Source of the DNA: UKL13-2 sp031370625
GTDB lineage: Bacteria; Pseudomonadota; Gammaproteobacteria; Burkholderiales; Usitatibacteraceae
Assembly: GCA_031370625.1 (NCBI GenBank)
Contig: JANMQR010000223.1
Location: 1-8,914 of the forward strand
Length of the DNA: 8,914 nucleotides
Direction: 5' to 3'
Shown: in pieces, positions 1-6,953 of the stretch
Position numbering within the stretch: position 1 is the stretch's first letter
Layout of the letters: the number at the start of each line of letters is the position of its first letter
The notes under the pieces: model-generated
What the model was told of the DNA's origin: nothing
Database searches by the model: none
Seen by the model: only the letters and a program-made list of their open reading frames with translations
Program-made: the position numbers and the translations under genes

Positions 1-73
1 CAGATTTCGTAGATTTTATTTTGGGCATTGGCATTCCTGGCACTGTCTGGACATATTCAATCCTTCAATGATG

Positions 74-87
74 GTGCAACATTGCAC
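74..87. repeat. Short palindrome GTGCAA-CA-TTGCAC
   Basis: Perfect 6-bp inverted arms separated by 2 nt, in the non-coding DNA downstream of the TAXI gene. It is the right size for a dimeric regulator half-site pair, but no promoter or gene start is visible beside it, so the role is unknown and chance is possible. The rest of positions 1-107 shows no convincing gene. Confidence 0.3.
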
Positions 88-107
88 ACAAAAGATTCTG
101 CGCGGGG

Positions 108-133
108 GCTACTGACAACGAGGTGTCAGTAGC
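108..133 (-). terminator. Hairpin directly after the TAXI gene stop codon
   Basis: A perfect 10-bp inverted repeat (GCTACTGACA at 108-117, TGTCAGTAGC at 124-133) with a 6-nt loop lies 1 nt beyond the TGA stop of the minus-strand TAXI gene. Placement and stem strength suit a transcription terminator or 3'-end stabiliser. No uridine tract follows on the minus strand (the next bases are C/G-rich), so a canonical rho-independent terminator is not demonstrated. Confidence 0.45.
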
Positions 134-134
134 G

Positions 135-1460
135 TCACGTATTTTGCGCCCGCAATTGCGCCAGTCTCACCCGCACCAATTCCAGATGACTGCGCAATTC
201 GTACCAACTTTTGAGCGTAGTCGATGGCCCATGCAATTTGTCGGCGCGCACCTTGAGCGCATGCAATTGCTCATCAAATGATTGCATCAAGGCTGGCGGC
301 ATTTTTTCTTTATCCATAGTCGCGCGAATAATGTCATTTTCTAGTTTGTGCGCAGCGTGATAAATTTGCGTTATCCGAAAATTCATCTTGTAGCCCATTA
401 TTTTCGGCACCGCATCCGACGCCGACACCAGAATTGCGCCAAGCGGAATCAGCAACACCCACAATCGCTGCACCAAATTCGCGAGCCAGAACGGCATATG
501 CCGATATAAAAACGGCGTGCCCTCTTTGTACAGTCGCTCCACATTTTCCGGCACATCAAATTCCTGAAATTTTGCCACGCTGGGAAACTCGCGCTGCGCA
601 TGCAACGGGCTACCGCCTTCATGTACCTCCTTCGCCGCTTTGACAAACAAATACGCAATCGCCGGATGCAGCGACTCCATCGCAACCAATGTTGCGGTCG
701 CCGCCACGGTCTTCACATCCTCAGCGGGAATATCGTTTTTAAGATCAATCACGCCACGTGGAATGGTGATTTTAGTCAGCGCAGGCACGAGACGGCTGTA
801 GGCATCGGCGGTGGCCATATTCATCAATTGAATATTCGGCGCAGATAATAATTCACGCACCACAGGTGAGGCCGGCGCGGCCACGATGAAGACGACATCG
901 AGTTCGCCACGCTGCAACATCTTCGCTGCCACCGTTGATGCCGCATCGTTGAAACTCGCATTGGCAGCTGTGATTTCACTCGCCGCCAACAGCGCCAGAC
1001 TCACGGGACGTGTACCGCCACCGAGTGCGCCAATGGCGATACGCTTGCCCTGAAGCTCCGTGATGCGGGTTAGCCGAGATTTGTTGGCAGGCTCGCGATA
1101 AAACACCCACACCGGCTCGTAGAACAAACTGCCGAGCGATACCAGTTCATCGCGCTGCGCTTCGGTCGCAATACCGCTTTGTAAAAACGCAGCTTCAATA
1201 TCGTTGGTTTTATCGATCAGCAGCGCGAGATTTTCGACGGAGCCTTTGGTGGGTTTGATGTCGAGTTTCACGCCTTCGCGTTTAAAAATTTCTACATACC
1301 TCGCGCCATAGCCTTCATAGGCACCACCAGCTGCGCCCGTGGCCAACACCACTCGCGTGGGCGCACCAGGCTTCAGCAATTTCATTCCAACGAAAATCGC
1401 TATCAGCGCAATCAGCAACACTGGAATCAACCAATAATATTGACGTAATTTCTTTAGCAT
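135..1460 (-). CDS. TAXI-family solute-binding protein, membrane-anchored orphan type
   Basis: A 441-residue protein resembling the TAXI family, the periplasmic ligand-binding subunits of TRAP transporters for organic acids. Residues 1-10 are basic and followed by a membrane segment at about 11-29 that is more likely an uncleaved anchor than a cleaved signal. The binding domain spans about 36-310 and starts with the family-typical VVLATGAAGGAYEGYGARY. Classical TAXI proteins are about 320 residues. This one continues with a second hydrophobic segment (about 328-347) and a charged, helix-rich, probably coiled-coil tail to 441. The topology implied is a periplasmic binding domain between two membrane helices with a cytoplasmic tail. 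No TRAP permease gene (DctQM or fused 4TM-12TM) occurs in the window, so transport is not assured and ligand sensing is possible. ATG start; a purine-rich AAGGGGG lies about 10 nt upstream as a candidate ribosome site. Ligand unknown. Confidence 0.85.
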   Translation of the reverse strand: MLKKLRQYYWLIPVLLIALIAIFVGMKLLKPGAPTRVVLATGAAGGAYEGYGARYVEIFKREGVKLDIKPTKGSVENLALLIDKTNDIEAAFLQSGIATEAQRDELVSLGSLFYEPVWVFYREPANKSRLTRITELQGKRIAIGALGGGTRPVSLALLAASEITAANASFNDAASTVAAKMLQRGELDVVFIVAAPASPVVRELLSAPNIQLMNMATADAYSRLVPALTKITIPRGVIDLKNDIPAEDVKTVAATATLVAMESLHPAIAYLFVKAAKEVHEGGSPLHAQREFPSVAKFQEFDVPENVERLYKEGTPFLYRHMPFWLANLVQRLWVLLIPLGAILVSASDAVPKIMGYKMNFRITQIYHAAHKLENDIIRATMDKEKMPPALMQSFDEQLHALKVRADKLHGPSTTLKSWYELRSHLELVRVRLAQLRAQNT

Positions 1461-1684
1461 TAAAGCTGCGCCCCCTTTTTATTCAACACGGTATGCTGCT
1501 CATTTTTACAAGAAATGAAATTTGTAGAGCGCCATTCTACGGGCATTTCCGAGCAAATCTGCTTGGTAAGCCGCTCTGATAGTGGTGTTTGGTTTTTTTG
1601 ACGAAATTCAAACCAATACCATCGGCGGGCGTTTGCGTGGCTTGTCGCCTCAAAATCCCGCCAGCAAGGGGTCGGGTCGCGACC

Positions 1685-2968
1685 CTAATCGCCGCTGGTG
1701 CGTGCGATGGCGAGCTGTCTTTCGATTTCGCGTTTATGCTCGCCCAAGTTACGCTGATGCCAGCGGTAAATCAGCGTCATCGTGGCCGCAACCAGTATGC
1801 CGAAAACGGTTAACGCCGAATAGGCAGAAAGCCCAAAGCGCGTCAGCCCAACGAACAACGCGCCGAGCCCCAAAATACACGCCTGCTCATTGAAGTTTTG
1901 CACAGCGATCGAGCGCCCCGCCCCCATCAAACTATGGCCACGATGCTGCAACAGCGCATTCATCGGCACAACCAAAAAGCCGCCAAGCGCGCCAAGAATG
2001 ATCAAAAACGGCGCGGCGATCAGCGGTGTTGAAATGAAATTCATGAGCAGCACAGTAAGCCCCATCGCAATGCCCAGCGGAATCACCGTGGTCGCGCGAT
2101 CCAGCTTCATCCATATTGACGCGGCCACCGCACCAACGCCGGTACCGATGGCCACCACGCCAACCAGAGACGATGCTTGCGTTGTGCTGTAGCCCAAGGC
2201 CACCGCCGCCCACGCCAGCACGATGTAGCGCAAATTACCGGCGACCCCCCAAAACAAGGTGGTGGTTGAAAGCGAAATCTGTCCCAACTTGTCGCGCCAC
2301 AAACGATTATTGCAATCCATAAAATCGGCCAGCGTGGCCACCGGATTTTTCGGCAGCGGCAGCAGATGCGCATTAGTGCGCGGAATGAATAAATTAAATC
2401 CGGCCGCGACAACATAAAGAATCAGGATTGATGATATTGCCGCTTCGGCAGGTGTATCCACATTGGTTTCAAGCCAGGGCAAGTCAAAGGACAACAACTG
2501 AATCGACACCGGATCACCAATGAGTTGCCCACCCAGCACGACGCCCAAAATAATCGACGCAATGGTGAGCCCTTCAATCCAGCCGTTCGCCGTGACGAGT
2601 TTCGATACGGGCAGCATTTCGGTCAAGATGCCATACTTTGCAGGCGAATAAGCAGCCGCACCCAAACCTACTATCGCGTATGACAACAACGGATGGGTGC
2701 CGAACAGCATCAGCAAACAACCCGCGACCTTGATGATGTTGGAAATAAACATCACGCGGCCTTTGGGCAGGTAATCTGCGAATGCGCCAACATACGGGGC
2801 AAGCACCACATAAAACAATGCGAACATCGGCACCAATGCAGCGCTATGCCAGGCCGGCGCCTCACTCTGCTTTAGCAACGCAATAGCGGCAATAAATAAG
2901 GCATTGTCGGCGAGCGACGAAAAAAACTGCGCTGCCATGATGGTATAAAAACCGCGACCCAAAACCAC
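1685..2968 (-). CDS. lplT: LplT-like lysophospholipid transporter, MFS family
   Basis: A 427-residue hydrophobic protein that I recognise as the LplT branch of the major facilitator superfamily. LplT flips lysophospholipids such as 2-acyl-glycerophosphoethanolamine across the inner membrane for re-acylation by Aas. It lines up with E. coli LplT along its length: AQFFSSLADNALF near residues 13-25, motif-A-like GAFADYLPKGRVM at 61-73, GLGAAAYSPAKYGIL at 101-115, and the GGFLVVPMNALLQHRG stretch in the second half. About twelve hydrophobic segments are apparent. No aas acyltransferase gene is adjacent, so the partner must lie elsewhere or be fused in another protein. The GTG at 2968 is abutted by the ribosome-binding purines, so the true start may be the TTG at 2962 (see separate entry). 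It stands alone, with gaps of 189 and 224 nt to its neighbours. Confidence 0.88.
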   Translation of the reverse strand: MVLGRGFYTIMAAQFFSSLADNALFIAAIALLKQSEAPAWHSAALVPMFALFYVVLAPYVGAFADYLPKGRVMFISNIIKVAGCLLMLFGTHPLLSYAIVGLGAAAYSPAKYGILTEMLPVSKLVTANGWIEGLTIASIILGVVLGGQLIGDPVSIQLLSFDLPWLETNVDTPAEAAISSILILYVVAAGFNLFIPRTNAHLLPLPKNPVATLADFMDCNNRLWRDKLGQISLSTTTLFWGVAGNLRYIVLAWAAVALGYSTTQASSLVGVVAIGTGVGAVAASIWMKLDRATTVIPLGIAMGLTVLLMNFISTPLIAAPFLIILGALGGFLVVPMNALLQHRGHSLMGAGRSIAVQNFNEQACILGLGALFVGLTRFGLSAYSALTVFGILVAATMTLIYRWHQRNLGEHKREIERQLAIARTSGD

Positions 2969-2975
2969 TCCTCGA
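2960..2975 (-). promoter_or_regulatory. Ribosome-binding site that favours a TTG start for lplT
   Basis: On the minus strand the sequence reads CGAGGAGTGGTTTTGGGT. The GAGGAG core overlaps the GTG codon at 2968, leaving no spacing for that start, but sits about 5 nt before the in-frame TTG at 2962-2960. An in-frame TAA at 2995-2993 rules out starts further upstream. TTG at 2962 is therefore the better-supported start and would remove two residues. The next alternative is the ATG at residue 11, which would cut into the first membrane segment. Confidence 0.5.
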
Positions 2976-3157
2976 AAAGCGCGCTCGCCTTTTTATAGAA
3001 ATTTAAAAACGTTGGCGATGCATCATTGTTTTTACCGCTGAATTTGTACCGATATGTTAGCTGAATATGTTTACAAGCTGCATGATAAATCTTGTGTCTT
3101 TTATTGTGCGCTGCCGCATAAATGTGCTGGAGGCTCTATCACCACTGCCGCAACCGC

Positions 3158-4027
3158 TTAAAAGTTCTCGCGCACCCGCAGAAAAGCGGCAAATCGAGGC
3201 AAACCGGTTTTGGTCAGACTGGGATAAGTGTAAGTAATGAGTGCGCCCACCGGTGGCGGGTTGTGTCGCACTTCATCTGAAAAACCGGTGCCAATATTGA
3301 ACCGCTTACCATCCGGCATTTCCACGCGCAGCGCGCCCATCATATTTTTATATTTCCCTTTTCCCGGCACGTGCTCAACCACTTTGGCCTCAGTATCGAG
3401 CAGCGGTTTTAATTTCAATAGCACATCACTGCGACCGGCTAAATACGGCGCGCTCGCCAAATGCAGCATCAGACCTTCCGCGCGATCACGAACGATTTCA
3501 TCGAACTTTTTTTGTAGCGCGACGCGGCTGGCTATCGGTGTTTGCGAGACCGCCACGAGCTGCGGAAATTTTGCGGCCTCAACAATTTCGCGAATGCGTT
3601 GCGCGCGCTCGGCAAACGTGCCTGGCGCATCCGGCAATTCAAAAATCATGTATTTCAGTTGCCGCCATTCTTCATCGATTGGCGTATTTTTACGCACGAT
3701 GCCGCTCAATTTTTCGAACTTTTCGCGTGCCAGCCAGAGCTCTCCATCCAGGCTTTGCGGCGGTAGTTTTGCGATGAACCATGCGGGTGCGTTCACTACC
3801 CGCCCGCTGCGAAATTTCAGCACGCGTCCGTCCCAAATCGCGCGCACGCCATCGTATTTTTCACTGACCAGATATTGGGTGACATCAATATCATCGCTCA
3901 GTACATTGGCCAGCAAAATCGCCGGACTGGAAGATTTACTCGGCGCGTCTTTCGCCCACGCGCTCGCCGATGCAAAGAGCATTAGGACGAAAGCAACACA
4001 CTGAACGCTTGAAATTAAATTGTTCAC
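3158..4027 (-). CDS. Exported ATP-dependent DNA ligase, Lig E type
   Basis: A 289-residue minimal ATP-dependent DNA ligase that seals nicks through a lysyl-AMP intermediate. An N-terminal signal peptide (hydrophobic about 10-23, likely cleavage after AWA at residue 25) points to the periplasm, as in the Lig E ligases of Neisseria, Haemophilus and Vibrio. Visible nucleotidyltransferase motifs are EKYDGVR at 56-62 (motif I, catalytic Lys57), FRSGR at 72-76, LDGELW at 93-98 (motif III), YMIFELPD at 126-133, EGLMLH at 184-189 (motif IV) and LLKLKP at 203-208 (motif V). A compact OB-fold region follows from about 212, with GKGKYKNMMGAL and a terminal PRFAAFLRVR. There are no extra DNA-binding domains, as expected for this class. 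The start is GTG, overlapping the stop of the upstream deacetylase as GTGA, with a weak GGGAAG ribosome site inside that gene. Expression is probably translationally coupled. Its physiological role is unsettled; repair of incoming or extracellular DNA has been suggested for the family. Confidence 0.9.
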   Translation of the reverse strand: MNNLISSVQCVAFVLMLFASASAWAKDAPSKSSSPAILLANVLSDDIDVTQYLVSEKYDGVRAIWDGRVLKFRSGRVVNAPAWFIAKLPPQSLDGELWLAREKFEKLSGIVRKNTPIDEEWRQLKYMIFELPDAPGTFAERAQRIREIVEAAKFPQLVAVSQTPIASRVALQKKFDEIVRDRAEGLMLHLASAPYLAGRSDVLLKLKPLLDTEAKVVEHVPGKGKYKNMMGALRVEMPDGKRFNIGTGFSDEVRHNPPPVGALITYTYPSLTKTGLPRFAAFLRVRENF

Positions 4028-4953
4028 GCAGCTTCCCGCAACAGCGTCGTGACATGCGCTGCAGCGCTGCGCCCGAGCGCGCCGAGGTTATAGCCGCCCT
4101 CCAATGCCGAGACCACGCGCCCGCTGGCGAATTGATCCGCCATCTCGAGAATGTGTTCTGTCACCCACACATAATCGTCTTCATGCAATTGCAAATACGC
4201 GAGCGGATCGTCTGCATGTGCATCAAAGCCCGCTGAAATGATGATGAGCTCTGGCTCAAATCGCATCAGCGCAGGCCACCATGTCGCATCAATGGCACGC
4301 CGAAATTCGGCCCCAGTGGTACGCGCGGCCAGCGGCGTGGGAATAATGTGTTCGTTACCCGAATTGGCACCGGTGCCGGGATAGTACGGATGCTGAAAAC
4401 TGGAACACAACATGACGCGATTATCGTCATGAAAAATATCTTCCGTACCGTTGCCATGATGCACATCGAAATCCAGAATCGCGACACGCGCGAGCTTATG
4501 CGTCTGCAACGCATGCGCTGCACCGACCGCCACGTTATTGAATATGCAAAAGCCCATCGCGCGATTGTGCGTGGCGTGATGCCCGCATGGCCGCACCGCG
4601 CAAAATGCGTTGTCGGCCTCCCCTGCCATCACCATATCGACGCCGCGAATCACCGCGCCCGACGCGCGTTGTGCCGCCTCAAGCGAATAAGGATTCATCG
4701 CGGTATCAGGGTCGAGATAGGCGTAATCGTGCTCGGGCGAAGCATCAAAAATCGAATCCACATAGTCGCTATCGTGCGCCGCAGCGAGCTGCTCGCGCGA
4801 GGCTAAGGGTGCCTCAACTTTTTTGAGTTTTGCGTTCAAACCAGCACGAGCAAACGCATCATAAACAGCCTGCAAACGCGCCGGACATTCCGGATGATGC
4901 GCGCCCATTTCATGCTTCAAAAAACTGGGATGCGTGATGAATGCGGTCGTCAT
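4024..4953 (-). CDS. Histone-deacetylase-like zinc amidohydrolase
   Basis: A 309-residue member of the HDAC/AcuC/acetylpolyamine amidohydrolase superfamily, which uses zinc to hydrolyse acyl-amide bonds. Motifs in order: HPECPAR at 20-26, RPCGHHA at 121-127 with the catalytic His125-His126 pair, GFCIFNN at 134-140, ILDFDVHHGNGT at 159-170 with zinc ligands Asp163 and His165, SAGFDAHADDP at 240-250 with zinc ligand Asp244, and EGGYN at 285-289 with the transition-state Tyr288. All key residues are present and the length is normal for the bacterial class II-like group. There is no signal peptide, so it acts in the cytoplasm. The substrate cannot be read from sequence: acetyl-lysine proteins or acetylpolyamines are possible. 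The ATG start is well supported by GGAGGAGA about 8 nt upstream. It is first in the minus-strand block and overlaps the ligase gene by 4 nt. Confidence 0.93.
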   Translation of the reverse strand: MTTAFITHPSFLKHEMGAHHPECPARLQAVYDAFARAGLNAKLKKVEAPLASREQLAAAHDSDYVDSIFDASPEHDYAYLDPDTAMNPYSLEAAQRASGAVIRGVDMVMAGEADNAFCAVRPCGHHATHNRAMGFCIFNNVAVGAAHALQTHKLARVAILDFDVHHGNGTEDIFHDDNRVMLCSSFQHPYYPGTGANSGNEHIIPTPLAARTTGAEFRRAIDATWWPALMRFEPELIIISAGFDAHADDPLAYLQLHEDDYVWVTEHILEMADQFASGRVVSALEGGYNLGALGRSAAAHVTTLLREAA

Positions 4954-5231
4954 TTTTAATTCTCCTCCGATGGACTACATCAGCGCACCGGCGAGAAACA
5001 ATTGCCGAAAATTGCTGTTACGCTTATTTTCACTGAAAACGCACGCAATTCTTGCCAAGCAACATATTGTCTCTACGAACCCTGAAACGTGAAACCTGCA
5101 TCCGGCAATTGCGTCTTGCCGTAGCGTCTAGCCGTAGAATGACGTTGTGACGCTACAATTATCAAGAATCCTTCAAGCCGCTTTGCAAACGCACCACACT
5201 CAATGTCGAAAAATACGGGAAAACGCGCACC
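4954..5231. promoter_or_regulatory. Divergent intergenic region between the deacetylase and moxR-family genes
   Basis: A 278-nt AT-richer spacer that must hold the promoters for both diverging transcription units. Seen on the plus strand: -10-like hexamers TAGAAT (5135-5140) and TACAAT (5154-5159), each 5 of 6 to consensus but without a good -35 at the normal distance, so the moxR promoter is not fixed. The deacetylase ribosome site GGAGGAGA (minus strand, 4961-4968) is clear. The moxR-family start has only a weak GGGAAAA upstream. No tRNA or small-RNA fold is apparent. Confidence 0.4.
5121..5156. repeat. 8-bp inverted repeat GTAGCGTC-N20-GACGCTAC
   Basis: Perfect arms at 5121-5128 and 5149-5156, spaced 20 nt, enclosing the TAGAAT hexamer and ending on TACAAT. 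A direct repeat GCCGTAG (5118-5124 and 5131-5137, 13 nt apart) overlaps the left arm. The position, about 75-110 nt before the MoxR-family start, suits an operator for a regulator binding two turns apart, but this is inference from arrangement only. Confidence 0.35.
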
Positions 5232-6221
5232 ATGCTGTTCGAGAAAAAAGAATTATTAGCCGAAGTGGGCAACACCAAATCAACACTGACCGCCTCATCG
5301 TCGGCATCGCTCAATACCGTGATGCAACGGGCGGGCGAAATCATACTGGGCAAGGATCAGCAAATTCGTCTGGCGATGGCGTGCATATTAGCGCGCGGCC
5401 ATTTGCTGATTGAAGACGTGCCCGGCGTGGGCAAAACCACGCTTTCGCACGTTCTCGCGAGTCTGCTTGGATTGCATTATCAACGCATTCAATTCACCAG
5501 CGATTTGCTGCCCGCCGATATTGTCGGCGTATCGATTTTTGATCGCGATTCGTCCAGCTTTCGTTTTCATCCCGGCCCGGTTTTTTCCCAAGTAATTTTG
5601 GCCGATGAAATAAATCGCGCCTCGCCTAAAGCGCAATCCGCCCTACTTGAAGCGATGGAAGAGCACCAAGTAACGGCCGATGGTGAAACCATGCCGCTAC
5701 CGGAGCCGTTTTTCGTCATCGCTACGCAAAATCCGTCACATCAGATCGGTACTTTCCCGCTGCCGGAGTCACAGCTTGATCGTTTCCTGATGCGGATCAA
5801 GTTAGGCTATCCGGACAAGGTGGCCGAGCGCGCCCTGCTGAAGGGCCTTGATCGGCGCGACCTTATCGCGAATATCACGCCCGCGATGAAGGTTGAAGAA
5901 TTGATTCAATTGCAAAAAGTTGTGTCGCAGGTTTTTGTTTCGGACGCGCTGATCGACTACGTTTTGGCGCTGATTGCCTACACCCGTGATTCGGCCAGAT
6001 ACGAAATGGGATTAAGTCCACGTGCCGGACTCGCCATTCTACGGGCGTCGCAAGCATGGTCGCTCATGAACGGACGCAATCAGGTGCTGCCCGAAGACGT
6101 GCAAGCGATTGCACCATCGGTGGTTGGACATCGTTTGCGGCCCGCCGCCAACCTCAATTCGGGCGAAGGCCGCGTGCTGGACGCGGCACAGGACTTGCTG
6201 AAGAATGTGGCGATCCCCTGA
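5232..6221 (+). CDS. MoxR-family AAA+ ATPase
   Basis: A 329-residue AAA+ ATPase of the MoxR family, cytoplasmic chaperone-like enzymes that work with membrane-bound DUF58 or VWA-domain partners to mature or remodel target complexes. Landmarks: EIILGKDQQIRLA near 36-48, Walker A DVPGVGKTT at 62-70 (Lys68), IQFTSDLLPADIVG at 86-99, the PGPVF insertion at 114-118, Walker B VILADEIN at 121-128 (Asp125-Glu126), sensor-1 ATQNP at 164-168, and FPLPESQLDRF at 175-185. The C-terminal lid domain includes LSPRAGLAILRASQAW. All catalytic elements are intact and the length is normal. The first 25 residues are Ser/Thr-rich and poorly conserved, and the ribosome site is weak, so the exact start is less certain than the gene. 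Its usual partner, the DUF58 gene, lies about 1 kb downstream instead of adjacent. The substrate is unknown. Confidence 0.95.
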   Translation: MLFEKKELLAEVGNTKSTLTASSSASLNTVMQRAGEIILGKDQQIRLAMACILARGHLLIEDVPGVGKTTLSHVLASLLGLHYQRIQFTSDLLPADIVGVSIFDRDSSSFRFHPGPVFSQVILADEINRASPKAQSALLEAMEEHQVTADGETMPLPEPFFVIATQNPSHQIGTFPLPESQLDRFLMRIKLGYPDKVAERALLKGLDRRDLIANITPAMKVEELIQLQKVVSQVFVSDALIDYVLALIAYTRDSARYEMGLSPRAGLAILRASQAWSLMNGRNQVLPEDVQAIAPSVVGHRLRPAANLNSGEGRVLDAAQDLLKNVAIP

Positions 6222-6297
6222 TGCATTGCAAATAAAGCAGTGCAAACGATGTTAAAAGAAAGGGGACGCGCACTCTCCAACCTAAAAATAAGATTTT

Positions 6298-6780
6298 ATG
6301 CGCACCTCAAAAATTATCCTCACTATTTCATTCCTGACCATTATTCTTTCAACTTTAAACATTGGCAACGCCATTGCCGAGAACCATAAGTGCAAAACCG
6401 CGGATGGCAAAATTGAATATAGTGATCGCCCCTGTGTAGCTGAAAAGTCGGCCTCATCAACCTCGGCTGCACCCATCGGTGACAAACCCGCCAGCCCCAC
6501 GATTGAAAAGCTTAATTTATTGTTTGCAGAATATGAAGAACGCCTTTGCCAACGCGAGCGTTTATCCAATGAAACGGATCGCGCTGCCCGCAACGCCACG
6601 CTTCACCTGCCCGCATGGGCTGCAAAAGAAGCAAAGCTTCGCGAACTGAACGAAGACCTCGTTCAGTTCCAAGGAAAAGCCAGTAAATTTACCAGCGGCA
6701 AAGCATCAGATAGCGAAGAGACGATGGCGGTAAGACAGTTTCAGATCAAGGTTCGAAAGTGCGGGAAATTGCCTTCGTGA
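6298..6780 (+). CDS. Small secreted DUF4124-like protein
   Basis: A 160-residue protein with a clear signal peptide (basic MRTSK, hydrophobic core about 6-20, likely cleavage after AIA at residue 27). The mature protein opens with HKCKTADGKIEYSDRPC (about 30-46), the Y/H-x-C-x-x-x-x-G-K-x-x-Y-S-D-x-P-C pattern typical of DUF4124 domains, whose two cysteines (Cys32, Cys46) probably form a disulphide. A low-complexity Ser/Ala/Pro linker follows (about 52-67), then a charged helical part with two more cysteines (LCQRE near 83, RKCGK near the end). Function is unknown; the cell location should be periplasmic. It sits 76 nt after the MoxR-family gene, between it and the DUF58 gene, where no gene is normally found. 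The ribosome site is weak (AAATAAGA), and Lys codons are mostly AAA. Confidence 0.8.
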   Translation: MRTSKIILTISFLTIILSTLNIGNAIAENHKCKTADGKIEYSDRPCVAEKSASSTSAAPIGDKPASPTIEKLNLLFAEYEERLCQRERLSNETDRAARNATLHLPAWAAKEAKLRELNEDLVQFQGKASKFTSGKASDSEETMAVRQFQIKVRKCGKLPS

Positions 6781-6831
6781 GTGGTGGTATCAGGAAGAAG
6801 TCCAAAGAACTTTTCGAAACTTAAAAATTAT

Positions 6832-6938
6832 GTCGTTCCCGCGCAGGCGGGAACCCAAGTACGTTGCATTATCAATAATTTCACCAGCCTTGGATTCCCG
6901 CCTATCGATGGAGACACCATTCGGTGCGCGGGAACGAC
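6832..6938. repeat. REP-like GTCGTTCCCGCGC palindromic repeat
   Basis: The outer arms GTCGTTCCCGCGC (6832-6844) and GCGCGGGAACGAC (6926-6938) are perfectly inverted over 13 bp. Directly inside, AGGCGGGAACCCAAG (6845-6859) pairs with CTTGGATTCCCGCCT (6889-6903) with one mismatch. The right arm carries 22 extra nt (6904-6925) between its inner and outer parts, which form their own small hairpin (CGATGG / CCATTCG). The sequence type, GTCRTTCCCGCGCAGGCGGGAA, is a familiar dispersed intergenic palindrome in proteobacterial genomes. Its age and mobility cannot be judged here. Confidence 0.75.
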
Positions 6939-6947
6939 GAAGTTTTT
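6832..6947 (+). terminator. Possible terminator formed by the palindrome and a T5 run
   Basis: The long GC-rich stem of the 6832-6938 palindrome is followed 4 nt later by TTTTT (6943-6947). It lies 51 nt after the stop of the DUF4124-like gene. This could end plus-strand transcription coming from the MoxR-family gene, which would uncouple it from the DUF58 gene. The stem is much longer than a normal intrinsic terminator and the T-run is short. Confidence 0.35.
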
Positions 6948-6953
6948 AGCGGG

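Noticed and set aside
16..54. Minus-strand 12-residue Cys-rich peptide (MSRQCQECQCPK) with GAAGGA 6 nt upstream
   Set aside because: Although the ribosome-like purines are well placed, a frame this short occurs often by chance, and nothing around it supports translation.
1589..1616. TTGGTTT / AAACCAA inverted repeat between the lplT and TAXI genes
   Set aside because: The stem is short and AT-rich with a 14-nt loop, too weak to call a terminator, though it is in the right intergenic position.
1674..1685. 12-bp perfect palindrome GGGTCGCGACCC at the lplT stop codon
   Set aside because: It has no spacer for a loop, no T-run follows on the minus strand, and it overlaps coding sequence. It is probably a chance restriction-site-like palindrome.
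3237..4004. Plus-strand 255-residue open frame antisense to the DNA ligase gene
   Set aside because: It lies wholly opposite a gene with all ligase motifs in order, has no domain resemblance or ribosome site, and its Ser/Arg-rich composition is typical of an antisense shadow.
4348..4806. Plus-strand 152-residue open frame antisense to the deacetylase gene
   Set aside because: The His/Arg-rich composition mirrors the complementary strand of a well-supported gene. No start signal or family resemblance is visible.
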